Shown in pieces: positions 24,138-33,760 of a stretch of DNA of 64,000 nucleotides (within the stretch, counting starts at the first letter, position 1; every line of letters begins with the position of its first letter). The DNA is from FEN-1219 sp963744305 (GTDB taxonomy: Bacteria > Pseudomonadota > Gammaproteobacteria > Steroidobacterales > Rariloculaceae), in NCBI GenBank assembly GCA_963744305.1, contig CAVUTF010000001.1, forward strand, positions 62,001-126,000, in the 5' to 3' direction. The notes beneath the pieces were generated by a model. That model ran no database searches, was not told the origin of the DNA, and saw only the letters and a list, made by a program, of their open reading frames with translations. The translations under genes and the position numbers were made by a program.

Positions 24138-26365
24138 ATGTCGTTGGGCGTGAAGCGGGCACTGACCTGCGGGCTCGGCGCAGGAGCGCTCGGTGCACTG
24201 TTGAGTCTGTCACCGAGCGTGCTCGAGCTCGAGGAAGCGGCGGGTTTGAGGTGGCTCTTCGCAATGCGCGGAGCGGTCGATCCACCGGCGCAGGCCGCGG
24301 TCGTCAGCATCTCATTCGACACGGCCGTCGCGCTCGGCGAGTCAACCGAGGTCGACGAATGGCCAAGAACGTTACACGCCGAGCTCATTGATCGCCTCCG
24401 GTTGCGTGGCGCTGCGGTAATTGTTTTCGACCTGAGCTTCGACGAGGCGCGTGATCCCAAAGACAATGATCGGCAGCTGGCTCGAGCAATGGCGACAGCG
24501 GGCAACGTCGTGATATTGGAGCGCACCGAGAGCGAAATCATTGGCTTCGATGGCACCGGTGGCGCGGTCATGGAAACGCACGTGCCTCCGCTGGAGTCGT
24601 TCAAGGTGGCGGCCATCGGCTCGGCGCCATTTACGTTGCCGAGGGTACCGATTCGCGTCGGGCAGTTTTGGACGTTCGGGCGCGGCGCCGGCGGGCCGCC
24701 TACGTTGCCGGTCGTGGCGCTCCAAGCGTACCTGCTGCCGTTATACGAGGATTTCGCGGCGGCCATAGCGGCCGTCAGACCGGACGTGGAATCGCGCGTA
24801 CCGCCGAGCCGCGAGACGCTGCTGCGCGAGTACGACGTCGAGGTTGTGGCCCAGATACTTCGCGACCTGTTTCAAGATGATCGGGATCTCGCTGAGCGAG
24901 TGCGTGGGCGGTTGCGTGCACAGCGACATTCGGCTGACGAGCTTGCATCGCTCGAGGCGTTAGTGGACCTGTACGCCGGCGCCGAGAGCCGCTACCTGCA
25001 CTACTACGGTCCGCCGCGAACGATTCACACCGTTCCTTATCACGAATTGCTGACGGCCGGCGAGACGGAGTCACGCCGAGCTGCGCGGACGGGTGGTTTT
25101 CGTCGGCTACTCCGACCGCCGCCAACCCGAGCAACTGGACGAGTTCTATTCCGTTTACACGCAGCAGAGCGGTCAAGCTTTGAGCGGCGTGGAGATCGGT
25201 GCCACTGGCATTCGCGAACCTGCTCCGCGGAGAAGCCGTGAGGCCGTTGCCGATACCAGCTCATTTGCTCACGCTGTTTGCGTGGGGATTGCTGCTCGGT
25301 GTGCTTTTCGCAGTACTGCCGGCCGTGGGCGCGGTGGTTGCGGCTGCGGTGCTCGGCGCTACGTACTTCGCAGCGAGCGTCGTCACGTTTCAGACCGACG
25401 GCCGGTGGTTGCCCATCGTCACGCCGCTGCTCATACAGCTGCCGCTCGCGTTGTTCGTCGCCGTGCTCTGGAACTACCGCCAAATCCGCCTGCAACGCGA
25501 ACGGGTGCAGACGGCGCTCGGGTACTACGTCCCGTCTCGAGTCGCTGATCGCCTTGCGCAAGAAAGTCTGGCTGAGACCAAAGGAGAACTGCTCTACGGA
25601 ACGTGCTTGTTCACGGACGCGGAGGAGTACACGACCGTTGCCGAGTCGATGCCGCCAAAAGAGCTCGGTACGTTCATGAACGACTATTATCAAGCGATGT
25701 TCCGAGCCGTCGAAGCGCACGGCGGGCAAGTAGCGGATCTCGCCGGCGACTCGATGGTAGCCATCTGGGCTGCCGCGCAGGCGGACACGCGTTGTCGCAT
25801 TCAGGCATGCCGGGCAGCCATCGATGTGCTCGCTGCGGTACGCGCGTTCAACGAGACGCGCGGGCGGCGCGGCTTGCCGACACGTATCGGCTTGGATGCC
25901 GGGGAAGTGCTTCTCGGCAACATTGGTGCGGAGCGCCGCTTCGAATATCGGGCGGTTGGCGATATCGTGAGCACGGCTTCGCGCATCCAGGGACTGAACC
26001 GCCTTCTCGGTACTCAGATCCTGGTATCGGACGCCGCGTTGGCTCAGTGTGAACAGTACGACGCGCGCGAAATCGGCACGTTCTTGTTGCGCGGCAAGAC
26101 GACTCCGGTAGTCGTCCACGAGCTCATCGATCTCGCCACGACACGATTGACGCGCGAAGTCGATGCCGAGCTACGCGCGCGCTTCTCTGCGGCGCTCGAG
26201 ATCTTTCGCGCCGGTCGATGGGTCGAGGCGGAACGGTTGTTCGCCGAAGTTCTCGCAGGGTCGGCGGATGATGGCCCGAGCGCCTACTACCTTGGCTTGT
26301 GCTCGAGCTACCAGCGTTTTCCGCCGGCAGACTGGCGGGGCGTCGTCGGGCTCGCCGTCAAATAG
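24138..26365 (+). CDS. CHASE2-domain class III adenylate/guanylate cyclase, frame disrupted (about 740 aa)
   Basis: Membrane receptor making a cyclic nucleotide. The sequence reads in three successive frames with two single-base shifts near 25075 and 25210. The N-terminal CHASE2 sensor runs from about 30 to 350 (VVSISFDTAVALGE, RGAAVIVFDLSFDEARDP, then VVFVGYSDRRQPEQLDEFYSVYTQ in the second frame). Three transmembrane helices follow, starting AHLLTLFAWGLLLGVLFAV. The catalytic domain has the metal-binding Asp pair in LFTDAEEYT and AGDSMVAIW, and the usual IGLDAGEVLLGNIG and YRAVGDIVSTASRIQ motifs. Both shifts look like one extra base each, so the gene may be intact in the organism. CHASE2 cyclases often neighbour FecR-domain proteins, as here. 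Confidence 0.82.
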
Positions 26366-26370
26366 CCCTT

Positions 26371-26673
26371 TCATGACTGCCGTTGGCGGCTCGCGAGCGG
26401 ATAGTCAATTTGGTTGAGCATGCCGCGATACTCGCCAGCACGCTCAACGTTGTACTCCAAATAGTCGATAACATCGTCGACTCCGGCGACGCATTCGCTC
26501 CTCGACTCCGGGTCGCTTTCCAACAACTCACGGAGCATGCGTTGGGTTCGATCCTGCACTGCGGTTGGGACCAGCGACAGGAGATCGACGATGCGAAAGA
26601 ATTTTGCTTGATCTTCTAAGGGCAGCCGTTCGACGGTCTGCACGAGTCTCAGGACGTCCTCTGACGTTGCCAT
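26371..26673 (-). CDS. Small hypothetical protein (100 aa)
   Basis: I recognise no family. ATG 26673 has GGAG about 9 bases upstream. The protein is soluble, acidic and mostly helical (TSEDVLRLVQTVERLPLEDQ, RTQRMLRELLESDPE, VIDYLEYNVERAGEYRGML), with neither signal peptide nor membrane segment. Its opening (SEDVLRLVQTVERLP.EDQ.KFFR) resembles short helical regulators or antitoxin-like proteins, but no toxin gene is adjacent. Its upstream region carries the operator-like elements at 26739-26782. The last bases lie 5 bases from the end of the convergent cyclase gene. Confidence 0.6.
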   Translation of the reverse strand: MATSEDVLRLVQTVERLPLEDQAKFFRIVDLLSLVPTAVQDRTQRMLRELLESDPESRSECVAGVDDVIDYLEYNVERAGEYRGMLNQIDYPLASRQRQS

Positions 26674-26738
26674 TTTGCGAACTCCATCGGGCGCGAAAGT
26701 GCCGCCACAGAGATATAGCAAAAGCGCTGAGACCGATC

Positions 26739-26782
26739 TGTCAGCTTTATGACACATCGCGAGCCGGTTATGACACATCGCG
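26739..26782. promoter_or_regulatory. Operator candidate: TGTCA-N6-TGACA plus a 21-bp-spaced direct repeat
   Basis: TGTCA (26739-26743), six bases, TGACA (26750-26754) has the symmetry and spacing of Crp/Fnr sites. The 15-mer TTATGACACATCGCG occurs at 26747-26761 and again at 26768-26782, exactly 21 bases (two helical turns) apart, giving a second half-site on the same DNA face. It lies between the small gene starting at 26673 and the micropeptide starting at 26902. The Crp/Fnr gene at 27128-27808 is the obvious candidate binder (inference). Confidence 0.45.
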
Positions 26783-26901
26783 CCCTCGGGCAGCGGGCGT
26801 GCGAGTAGTGTCCGGATGTTGACAGAAGCCGCACGGGATTTTTGGCATGCTCCGCCGAGCGGCTAAGCGCGCGTCAATCCGTAGTTTTAAGGAGCGAGCA
26901 T

Positions 26902-27069
26902 ATGTTCAAGTCAATGATATTCGCCATCGCCATAACGATCACACTTGCCGTTGCCGGCGCGGGCCAAGCCGCGCGCGCAGGCGGCGAGGGCACCCGTTTG
27001 GATTCCACTGTCGCGGCCGATTGTTGCCCCTTTTTCTTCATGGGCCGATGGTGGTGCTTACCCTGCTAG
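26902..27069 (+). CDS. Secreted Cys-rich micropeptide (55 aa)
   Basis: Unrecognised. A strong ribosome binding site (AAGGAG, 26889-26894) lies 7 bases before the ATG, which is why I call this short gene. Residues 1-26 form a clear signal peptide (MFKSMIFAIAITITLAVAG ... ARA, AxA cleavage site). The predicted mature peptide of about 29 residues begins GGEGTRLDSTVAAD and ends DCCPFFFMGRWWCLPC. It carries four cysteines in a CC...C..C pattern and six aromatic residues near the C-terminus. Two disulphides or a modified peptide are possible. No processing enzyme or transporter is adjacent. The pattern superficially resembles small disulphide-rich secreted peptides, but no homology is claimed. Confidence 0.6.
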   Translation: MFKSMIFAIAITITLAVAGAGQAARAGGEGTRLDSTVAADCCPFFFMGRWWCLPC

Positions 27070-27127
27070 ACGGGGACTGTTGCAAGTCGGGCTCACGGGC
27101 TTTCGCGTAGGCGGCGACGCGCGGTAT

Positions 27128-27808
27128 CTAGTCGACTCGTGCTGTGTCGGCGACCAGCTGACGCAGCGCTTCGGCGTTGCGAATCAGGATCCGCGACCGC
27201 GCGACTTCGACCCAGCCCTGGCGGCGCCAAACGCTCAGGTGCTGGTTGACTATTTGACGCGAGATTCCGAGGAAGCGCGCGAGCTCGGCTTGCGAGATTC
27301 CGAGCTCCAGAACGCCGACCGCGGCCGCGCGTCCGTGGAGAGACGCGAGGATCAGCAGCCGTTTTGCGAGCCGTGCTTCGCCCGCGAGGAACGCGGATTC
27401 CTCCACGAGCTCACTCGTCCACCGAAGGCGCTCGCAAAGCAGTCGCAATAGATGAACGGCAAGACTCGGCTCGCGCGCGAGCAGCTCGAGAAAGTCGTGC
27501 CGCTGGATGATGATGAGCGTGGCATCGTCCAGCGCCGTCGCGGCGGCGGTTCGCGGTAGTCCGTCCATGACCGCGATCTCGCCGAAGGTGTCCCCGGGCT
27601 CCATGATGTTCAAGAACACTTCTTGCCCGCCGAGACCGCATGCGCTGATACGTATGCGACCCGAAGCTACTCCGTAGAGGGCATCGCCCTCATCGCCTTG
27701 GGCGAAGACAATCTCGCCTTTGTCATAGCTGCGGCGTACCGCCAGCGCCGCGAGCCGCTCGATCGCAGGCGACGGAAGACCGCGGAAAAGATAGTTCCGC
27801 TGCAGCAC
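27128..27808 (-). CDS. Crp/Fnr-family transcriptional regulator (226 aa)
   Basis: Cyclic-nucleotide-binding-fold sensor with a C-terminal HTH_Crp. The effector domain has FAQGDEGDALYGVASGRIRIS and EPGDTFGEIAVMDGLPRTAAATA, with the FGEIA.....R.A phosphate-cassette pattern that can bind cAMP-like ligands. The HTH is ISQAELARFLGISRQIVNQHL; the recognition helix reads SRQIVNQ where E. coli CRP has SRETVGR. Start GTG 27808 is tentative, because coding character (ISDALTAKA) continues upstream without a start codon in frame, so the true N-terminus may be hidden by a base error. It faces the micropeptide gene, and a CHASE2 cyclase nearby could supply its ligand (inference). Confidence 0.88.
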   Translation of the reverse strand: MLQRNYLFRGLPSPAIERLAALAVRRSYDKGEIVFAQGDEGDALYGVASGRIRISACGLGGQEVFLNIMEPGDTFGEIAVMDGLPRTAAATALDDATLIIIQRHDFLELLAREPSLAVHLLRLLCERLRWTSELVEESAFLAGEARLAKRLLILASLHGRAAAVGVLELGISQAELARFLGISRQIVNQHLSVWRRQGWVEVARSRILIRNAEALRQLVADTARVD

Positions 27809-28037
27809 GGCCTTGGCTGTGAGGGCGTCGGAGATGCGAGCTTTGCTCGCCAGCGGCTTGCGGAAGATGAGTGGTTGGTTGCGACATCGACGGTGGCGGA
27901 CCGGTACCTATTCTCTGAGGGAGTTTGTGCTGCCGTCCAACCTTGCGGCGAATCGGACCGTCGCCATCAGTATGGTCGGACCCGGACAGAATGCAATAGT
28001 GCACAATACGGCTCACGAGATTTCATGAGATAGGACC

Positions 28038-28352
28038 ATGCACATGCAGCGCTCTGCGGTGCTATTTGCGTACTTAGGCGGTCTAGGGATCGGCGGCGGA
28101 ACGGCGTGCGCGGAGACCATCGCCCTGATCGGCACCGGCAATGTCGGGGCGGTACTCGGCGTGCGCTTCGCGGAAGTGGGTGAGCAAGTGGTCTACGGCT
28201 CTCGCAACCCGAGCTCGGAAGAGGTGCGCGCGCTTGTCGAGCGTACGGGTCCACTCCGCCACGCGCGTATCGTCGAAGGCTTGCACTTCCTTCGATACAA
28301 CGCTGTCGGCGGGCCGCTCAACTTCTACTTTCGGCCGCAGCCGGCGCAATGA
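28038..28352 (+). CDS. Internally shortened NADPH:F420-reductase-like protein with signal peptide (104 aa)
   Basis: An apparent export signal (MQRSAVLFAYLGGLGIGGGTACA) is followed by the Rossmann start ETIALIGTGNVGAVLGVRFAEVGEQVVYGSRNP. After LVERTGP the sequence jumps to LRHARIVEGLHFLRYN ... PLNFYF, which matches the extreme C-terminus of the family. About 100 residues of the usual 210-230 are missing, in frame, so the catalytic middle is gone and NADP reduction of a cofactor is unlikely. Its ATGA stop/start overlap with the ABC permease keeps the two translationally coupled, which may be why the stub persists. It could be a pseudogene. Confidence 0.62.
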   Translation: MHMQRSAVLFAYLGGLGIGGGTACAETIALIGTGNVGAVLGVRFAEVGEQVVYGSRNPSSEEVRALVERTGPLRHARIVEGLHFLRYNAVGGPLNFYFRPQPAQ

Positions 28353-30851
28353 CGAGCTCGAGCAGAGTTCCGTGGAGCTTGGCGGGCCGGTTGCTCGCTC
28401 GCGACTGGCGATCGGGGGAAGTGCTCGTGCTGCTCGCGGCGCTCATCATCGCCGTGGCGGCGATGAGCGCAGTGACCTTTTTCACCGACCGCGTGCGCCA
28501 GGCGGTCGCACAGCAGGCCGGGGAAGCGCTTGCGGCGGACTTGCGCTTGGAGTCGATCAATCCTCTGCCTTCTAGCTATCGCGAGTCGGCCGAGCGCCAC
28601 GAACTTGCGGTCGTCGACGTCGTTAGCTTTCGCAGCGTGGTGCTCGCGGGCGACGCGAGCTCACTCGCCGACGTTCGTGGTGTATCGGAAGGCTATCCGC
28701 TGCGGGGAGCCGTGCAGGTGGCGGACAAGCTGTCTGCGGTGCCGCGTACTATCACAGGCATTCCGCGAAGCGGTGAGGTTTGGGCGGAGCCGAGCCTGCT
28801 CGCGCGCCTCGGCGCCGACGTCGGCGACGAGATCGAGGTCGGCAGCCTGCGTTTGCGTGTCGCGCAGACGCTGGAGTTTCGGCCGGACGAGGGGTGGCGA
28901 TTCATGGAGATCGCACCCACGGCGTTGTTGAACCTCGAGGACGTCGAGCGCTCTGGCTTGCTCGCCCCGGGCAGCATCGCCGAGTACGAGGCGCTGTATG
29001 CGGGCAACGATCGCGCCGTGGCTGAGTTTCGCAGTGAGCTCGAGCCGCTGCTGACGCGCGATCAAGAGCTCGAAGATTTTCGCGACGGTCGGCCTGAAGT
29101 CCGCGCGTCGGTTGCGAACGCAGAGCGGTTTCTCGTGCTATCGGCTCTCGTGAGCGTGCTTCTTGGGGGCGTTGCGGTCGCGATGGCGGCGCGGCGCTTC
29201 GTCGCAAGAAGACTCGACGCCGTGGCGCTGATGAAATGCCTCGGCGCAAGGCATGCGGAAGTGTTGCGGCTAAACCTTACGCAGCTTTTGCTGCTCGTGC
29301 TCGCGGCGGCAATCATCGGCAGTGCGATCGGTTTCGTGGCCCAGTTCGGGTTGACTGCGCTGCTCGCGGACTTCGTCGAGGCGCAGCTCCCGGCTCCTAG
29401 CGGCCGGGACATCGTGCTCGGGCCCATCACGGCTCTCGCGGTCGCGGTCGGCTGCGCATTGCCGCCGCTGCTGCAGCTCGGCGCGGTTCCGCCGGCGCGC
29501 GTGTTGCGCAACGATCTCGGGCCGCCGCCGTTGCGCTACACGACGATCTATGGCGTAGCGACCGGGACTGTCACCGCGATGCTCTACGTCCTATTTCGCG
29601 ACCTCGAGCTCATTGTTTATCTGCTCGTTGGCGCCGCGTCGACATTCGCGGTCCTCTATCTAGCAGGCCGAGTATTGGTGATGGCGTTGCAACGGCTGCG
29701 CGGCGGAGTGGGAATCGCCTGGCGGTATGGAATCGCGAACGTCGCTCGGCGCGGTCGCGAGAGCAGCGTCCAGGTCGTCGCTTTCGGCATCGGGCTAATG
29801 GTGTTGTTGTTGTTGACGTTGGTCCGCACGGAGCTCATGGTCGAGTGGCAGGCGACGTTGCCCGAAGGCGCTCCGAACCATTTCCTGATCAACATACAGC
29901 CCGCTGAACGCGAGGCCGTGGGCACCATGCTCGATGATTACGGCGTCGCGGGCCCGCAGTTTACGCCGCTCGTACGCGCCCGAATCAGCCACGTGAACGG
30001 CCGACCCGTCGAAGAGTTCGAAGCTCGCACCGAGCGCGGGCGCAACGAGCTCGAGGACGAGATCAACCTGACGTGGGCCGAGGAGCTGAATACCGACAAC
30101 GAAATCGTCGCGGGTAGTTGGTGGCAGCCCGGCGATGCGACGCCGCAACTGTCCCTCGAAGAGGAGTTGCTCGCGGAGATCGGCCTCGACTTGGGCGACG
30201 AGGTCACTTACGCGATCGGTGGCGAGAGCTTCACGGTTCGAATCACGAGCGCGCGGCGCGTGCACTGGGATTCGTTTCGGCCAAACTTCTTCATGGTGTT
30301 GAATCCGGGTGCAGATCGAACAGTTCGCGCACACCTACATCACGAGCTTTCACGTCCCCCCCGAGCGAAGGGCTATCACCACCGATCTCGTGCGCCAATT
30401 TCCGGGCGTGTCGGTCATCGATATCGGTGCCGTGCTGGATCAGGTGCGCCGAGCGATGGACCGCGCGGCTTTGGCGGTGCAGTACGTGTTCTTGTTCACG
30501 CTTGCGGCCGGGCTCATGGTGCTGCTCGCCGCCATCCAGGCAACGCGCGACGAGCGCATGTTCGAAAGCGCTGTCCTTCGCACGCTCGGAGCGCGTCGCA
30601 GCACGGTGCTCCAGGGCGTCGCCGCCGAGTTCACTGCGCTGGGGCTGCTCTCCGGCACGCTTGCCGCCGTCGGCGCCGGGGCCATCGGATACTTCATCGC
30701 AACCCGGTTGTTCCAGCTCGACTATTTCCCCGGCCCGGGGTTGTGGCTCAGCGGGCTCGTGGCGGGCGCAGCGATCGTCGGCATCAGCGGTACGCTGGCC
30801 GTGCGCTCGGTCGTCAACGAGTCGCCGGTCGTGACGTTGCGAGGCGCTTGA
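28349..30851 (+). CDS. FtsX-type ABC transporter permease, YbbP-like, one frameshift (about 834 aa)
   Basis: Large permease of the MacB/LolC/YbbP class, which moves lipids, lipoproteins or peptides within the envelope. N-terminal topology: a short cytoplasmic segment, RSGEVLVLLAALIIAVAAMSAVTFFTDRV (first membrane helix), a long periplasmic domain, a three-helix FtsX block around 260-380, a second core, and a final FtsX block. The frame changes near 30310: up to NPGA the first frame is right, and from IEQFAHTYITSFHVPPERR the +1 frame continues to a proper end (SPVVTLRGA). The expected partner ATPase (YbbA-like) is not beside it. Confidence 0.85.
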
Positions 30852-30952
30852 GCGTCACGACAACCGCGCCGACGTGAGCGCCGACTTCCGCCGCGCGACC
30901 GGCCGCAACAAGGTCGCGACTCGCGTCCGTTAAACGCTGGGGCCGCGCTCCG

Positions 30953-32293
30953 CTACGACGATGCGTTGAGCCTCGCCGTCTCGGCTAGGTCTTCGCGGTA
31001 TCGGCGCGCGGCGAGGAAGTAGTGCAGCGCCGCCCAAATATTCACTACGCCGATCATTGCCATCGCGTACGCTAGCGAATGCTGGCCTTCCGTCGGCTGC
31101 GAGATAGTCGGAGATCCTGCCGACGAGCGCCGGCCCCAGGGTCAAGCCGATGATCGTCTGGATGAACAGCAGGACGGAAGCGGAGACGGCGCGCATGCGC
31201 ACGGTCGCAATCGACTGGGCAACCGCGAACGACGGGCCGAAGAACATCGAAGCGAACACGAACATCAACGAGAACGTGATCGGCACGACTATCGCTCAAG
31301 ATCCGGCGACAGGTAGGCGACGAACTGGATCGGCACCATCACGACGCACGCGACACCCGGCACCCACATGTACCAGCGCTTATCGTTCTTCTTCGTGCTG
31401 AGCCTGTCGGCGAGATACCCGCCGGCGAAGCTACCAACCGCGCCGATCAACGAGAAGATTGCGATGTAAGTGCCCACCTGCCCCGAGCGCGAGCTCGTGG
31501 GAGCGAGTAGAAGAAAGCGGCGTTCCAGTTGGTGCCGGAATACCAGACGACGGCATGCAGCGCAGCGGCCAGGGACATGTGCATGAACGAGTTGCGCGCG
31601 AGCAGGAACTTGAAGACGTCGAGGAAGGGCGGCGCCGCAGCACGCGGCTTCGCGGTCGGGCCATCGGAATAGCCGCGCGGCGGCTCTTTCACCGTGAGCC
31701 AGATGAACAACGCGACGAGGAGTCCCGGCAGGCCGACGAGCGCGAACGTCCACCGCCAGCCGTACCATTCGTTGAACCAGCCGGAGCCGTAGTTGCCGAT
31801 CGCCGTGCCGATCGGCACGGACATCGCGTACACCGCCAACGCGGTCGCACGCTTCGACAGCGGGAAGTAGTCCGAGATCAGCGAGTGTGACGGCGGCGAG
31901 CCGCCGGCCTCGCCGAAGGCCGTCATCGTGCGCGACAAGAACAGCGTGGCGTAATTCCACGCGATGCCGCAGGTCGCAGTGGCGACGCTCCAGACGGCGA
32001 CGGCGATCCCGAGCACGTTGACGCGACTCCACCGGTCTGCGAGCCGCGCGATCGGCACGCCCATGAACGAGTAGCAGACCGAGAACGCAAGACCTCCGAG
32101 CAAGCCCATGGCGAAGTCGCTGGCCTGAATCTCCTCTTTGATCGACTGCAAGAGGATGCCGTAAACGCCTCGATCGATGACGTTGAAGACGTAGCCGAGG
32201 ACGAGCATGGCCAGCACGTAGTATTGATACGTCGGCTTGTCGTAAGCGGCGTTCGCGGCCTCGTAGGTCGTTCTGTCGATACGTCGTACTCAA
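30953..32293 (-). pseudogene. MFS transporter gene, frame disrupted (spinster-like, about 440 aa)
   Basis: Major-facilitator carrier whose reading frame changes near 32260, 31490, 31290 and 31110. The pieces in order are TTG start at 32293 (GGAGAAG upstream), AAYDKPTYQYYVLAMLVLGYVFNVIDRG, LADRWSRVNVLGIAVAVWS, FGEAGGSPPSHSLISDYFP (the proton-coupled spinster-like signature region), the GTYIAIFSLIGAVGSFAGGYLAD helix, the FSLMFVFASMFFGPSFAVAQS helix and the end AETARLNASS. All twelve helices can be found, so the protein is complete in content. Base errors are at least as likely as decay. Same strand and only 60 bases downstream of the FAD oxidoreductase at 32353-33656, so probably its uptake partner. 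Confidence 0.7.
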
Positions 32294-32352
32294 CGGTTCT
32301 TCTCCCCCGGCGTCGCCCGCGTGAACTCGTCGCGGCGCGTCGCTTCTTTGCC

Positions 32353-33656
32353 TCAGTCGGTCCGCTCTAGGTTGTCGTGTAGGCGCTGTTGTAGCTCGTA
32401 CATATTAACCGCGGCGAGCGGGCCGTCCCGTGCCAGATCAAGCGCGTGCGCGGCGGCGGTGCCCATCGCGATGCACGGGCCCATCACTCGGATTGCCGAA
32501 AGCGCGTACGTGTCCGCATCCACACAGCGGCCTGCGGCCACTATGTTGTCCGCTTCCGCGGGCACCATGCAGCTTAGCGGAATGTAGTAGACGTGGCCGT
32601 CCGGAAACCGCTCCCAATGCACGAGCTCTTCGGTATCGTGGAGCTCAACCCACCACGCGCAGCGCGCAACGGCATCGGCCGGGCGGTCGACTGAACGAAT
32701 GTCCGCGAGCGTCAGCTGGCGCTGCCCACGATCCATCGTGTCTGCCGGATCCCGGGGTTGCCGTAATGGCGCACCTGCACGTTCGCGAACATGTCCGGGA
32801 ACTCTGCGCGCAGGAACTGCACGACAGCGTCGGCTTGGCGGCGGCCTTCGAAAACCAAGTTCGCCCGCCTGCAAGCGGGTCGAGCGGCGTCTCGAAAGTG
32901 CGTGACGTTCGCGAGCGCGGTGCCTTTGCCGGGAAATGCGAACAGAAAACCGTCATGACGGACGAGACCGTAGTCTGCGCCGCGCTCTCGCAGTCGCCGA
33001 TAGACTTCCTCGTGATCGATCTTGGCGACGCGCGTCTTCGTCGTGGCCCTCGAGAATGAAGTTCAGAGAGCCGTAGACGGGCGCGTCGGGCTCGCGCACA
33101 TTGAGTCCGGACTCCCAGCTAAGAACCGCATCGCCCGAAGCGTCGACGTAACCCGTTGCGTTCACCTTCACCGGTCCGAAGCGAGTCGCAAATCTCAGGC
33201 TGCGCAAGCGCCGGTTCGCGAAGTCGACGTCTGTCAGTGTCGCGCCGATCAGAGTCTGCACGCCGGCATCGTGAACCTTTTGTTCGATCCAGCGGGCGAG
33301 CTGCACGACGTCGTACTGGAACGTGATGGTGCCTGTTCGTCGTGCTATGTCGCCTGAGCAGCGCGCCGCTCGCCGTGAGCTCCGCAATCAGTTCGTCGGC
33401 GAGCCCGTGCGTGATCTGATAGGCGTCCTTGCCATGCGTATACAGCCCGATGATCGTGCCGATGATCGAGCCGATCGCCTGGCCTCCGAGTGATGTTGCG
33501 GCGTCAGCGAGCACTACGCGGCGGCCCAATCGCGCCGCTTCGATCGCGGCCGCAGTGCCGGAGATTCCCGCACCCAGCACGCAGACATCGGCGTCAACGG
33601 CTGCAGTTCTCGGTGAGACCGCGGCGACGAGTCACGGTTTCGATCGTCTTCGTCAT
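32353..33656 (-). pseudogene. FAD-dependent oxidoreductase, frame disrupted paralogue (about 430 aa)
   Basis: Flavoprotein of the same family as the intact gene at 38112-39407. Blocks match it one by one in changing frames: ADVCVLGAGISGTAAAIEAARLG (Rossmann GxGxxG), GGQAIGSIIGTIIGLYTHG, TFQYDVVQLARWIEQKV, YGSLNFILEG, YGNPGIRQTRWIVG, RQLTLADIRS, AGRCVDADTYALSAIRVMGPCIAMGTAAAHAL and the end LHDNLERTD. Frame changes fall near 33600, 33345, 33040, 32890 and 32735. The residues are well conserved despite the shifts, so either decay is very recent or the sequence has base errors here. It is divergent from the IlvD/Edd gene. Confidence 0.72.
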
Positions 33657-33685
33657 GCGTTTCCGTTTTTCGTTTTCTGTGCGTT

Positions 33686-33716
33686 GACGATGAGAACCGA
33701 GTGGTTTGGTAAGATA
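33686..33716 (+). promoter_or_regulatory. Shared promoter/operator-like element upstream of the IlvD/Edd gene
   Basis: GACGATGAGAACCGA (from 33686) followed by GTAAGATA (33709-33716), the latter a possible -10 region 45 bases before the ATG at 33761. A very similar arrangement in opposite orientation lies at 39431-39464, upstream of the second FAD oxidoreductase. The pair suggests common control of two arms of the catabolic cluster (inference). Confidence 0.35.
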
Positions 33717-33760
33717 ACAGATGATCCGGCGTGGCATGTTTCTTTCTTCGGGGAACATCA

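Noticed and set aside
26371..27069. Toxin-antitoxin pair formed by the 100-residue protein and the micropeptide
   Set aside because: They are divergent, 228 bases apart, and neither matches a known toxin or antitoxin family that I recognise.
26842..27110. Alternative longer frames overlapping the Cys-rich micropeptide
   Set aside because: They lack a ribosome binding site and a signal peptide; the frame at 26902 has both.
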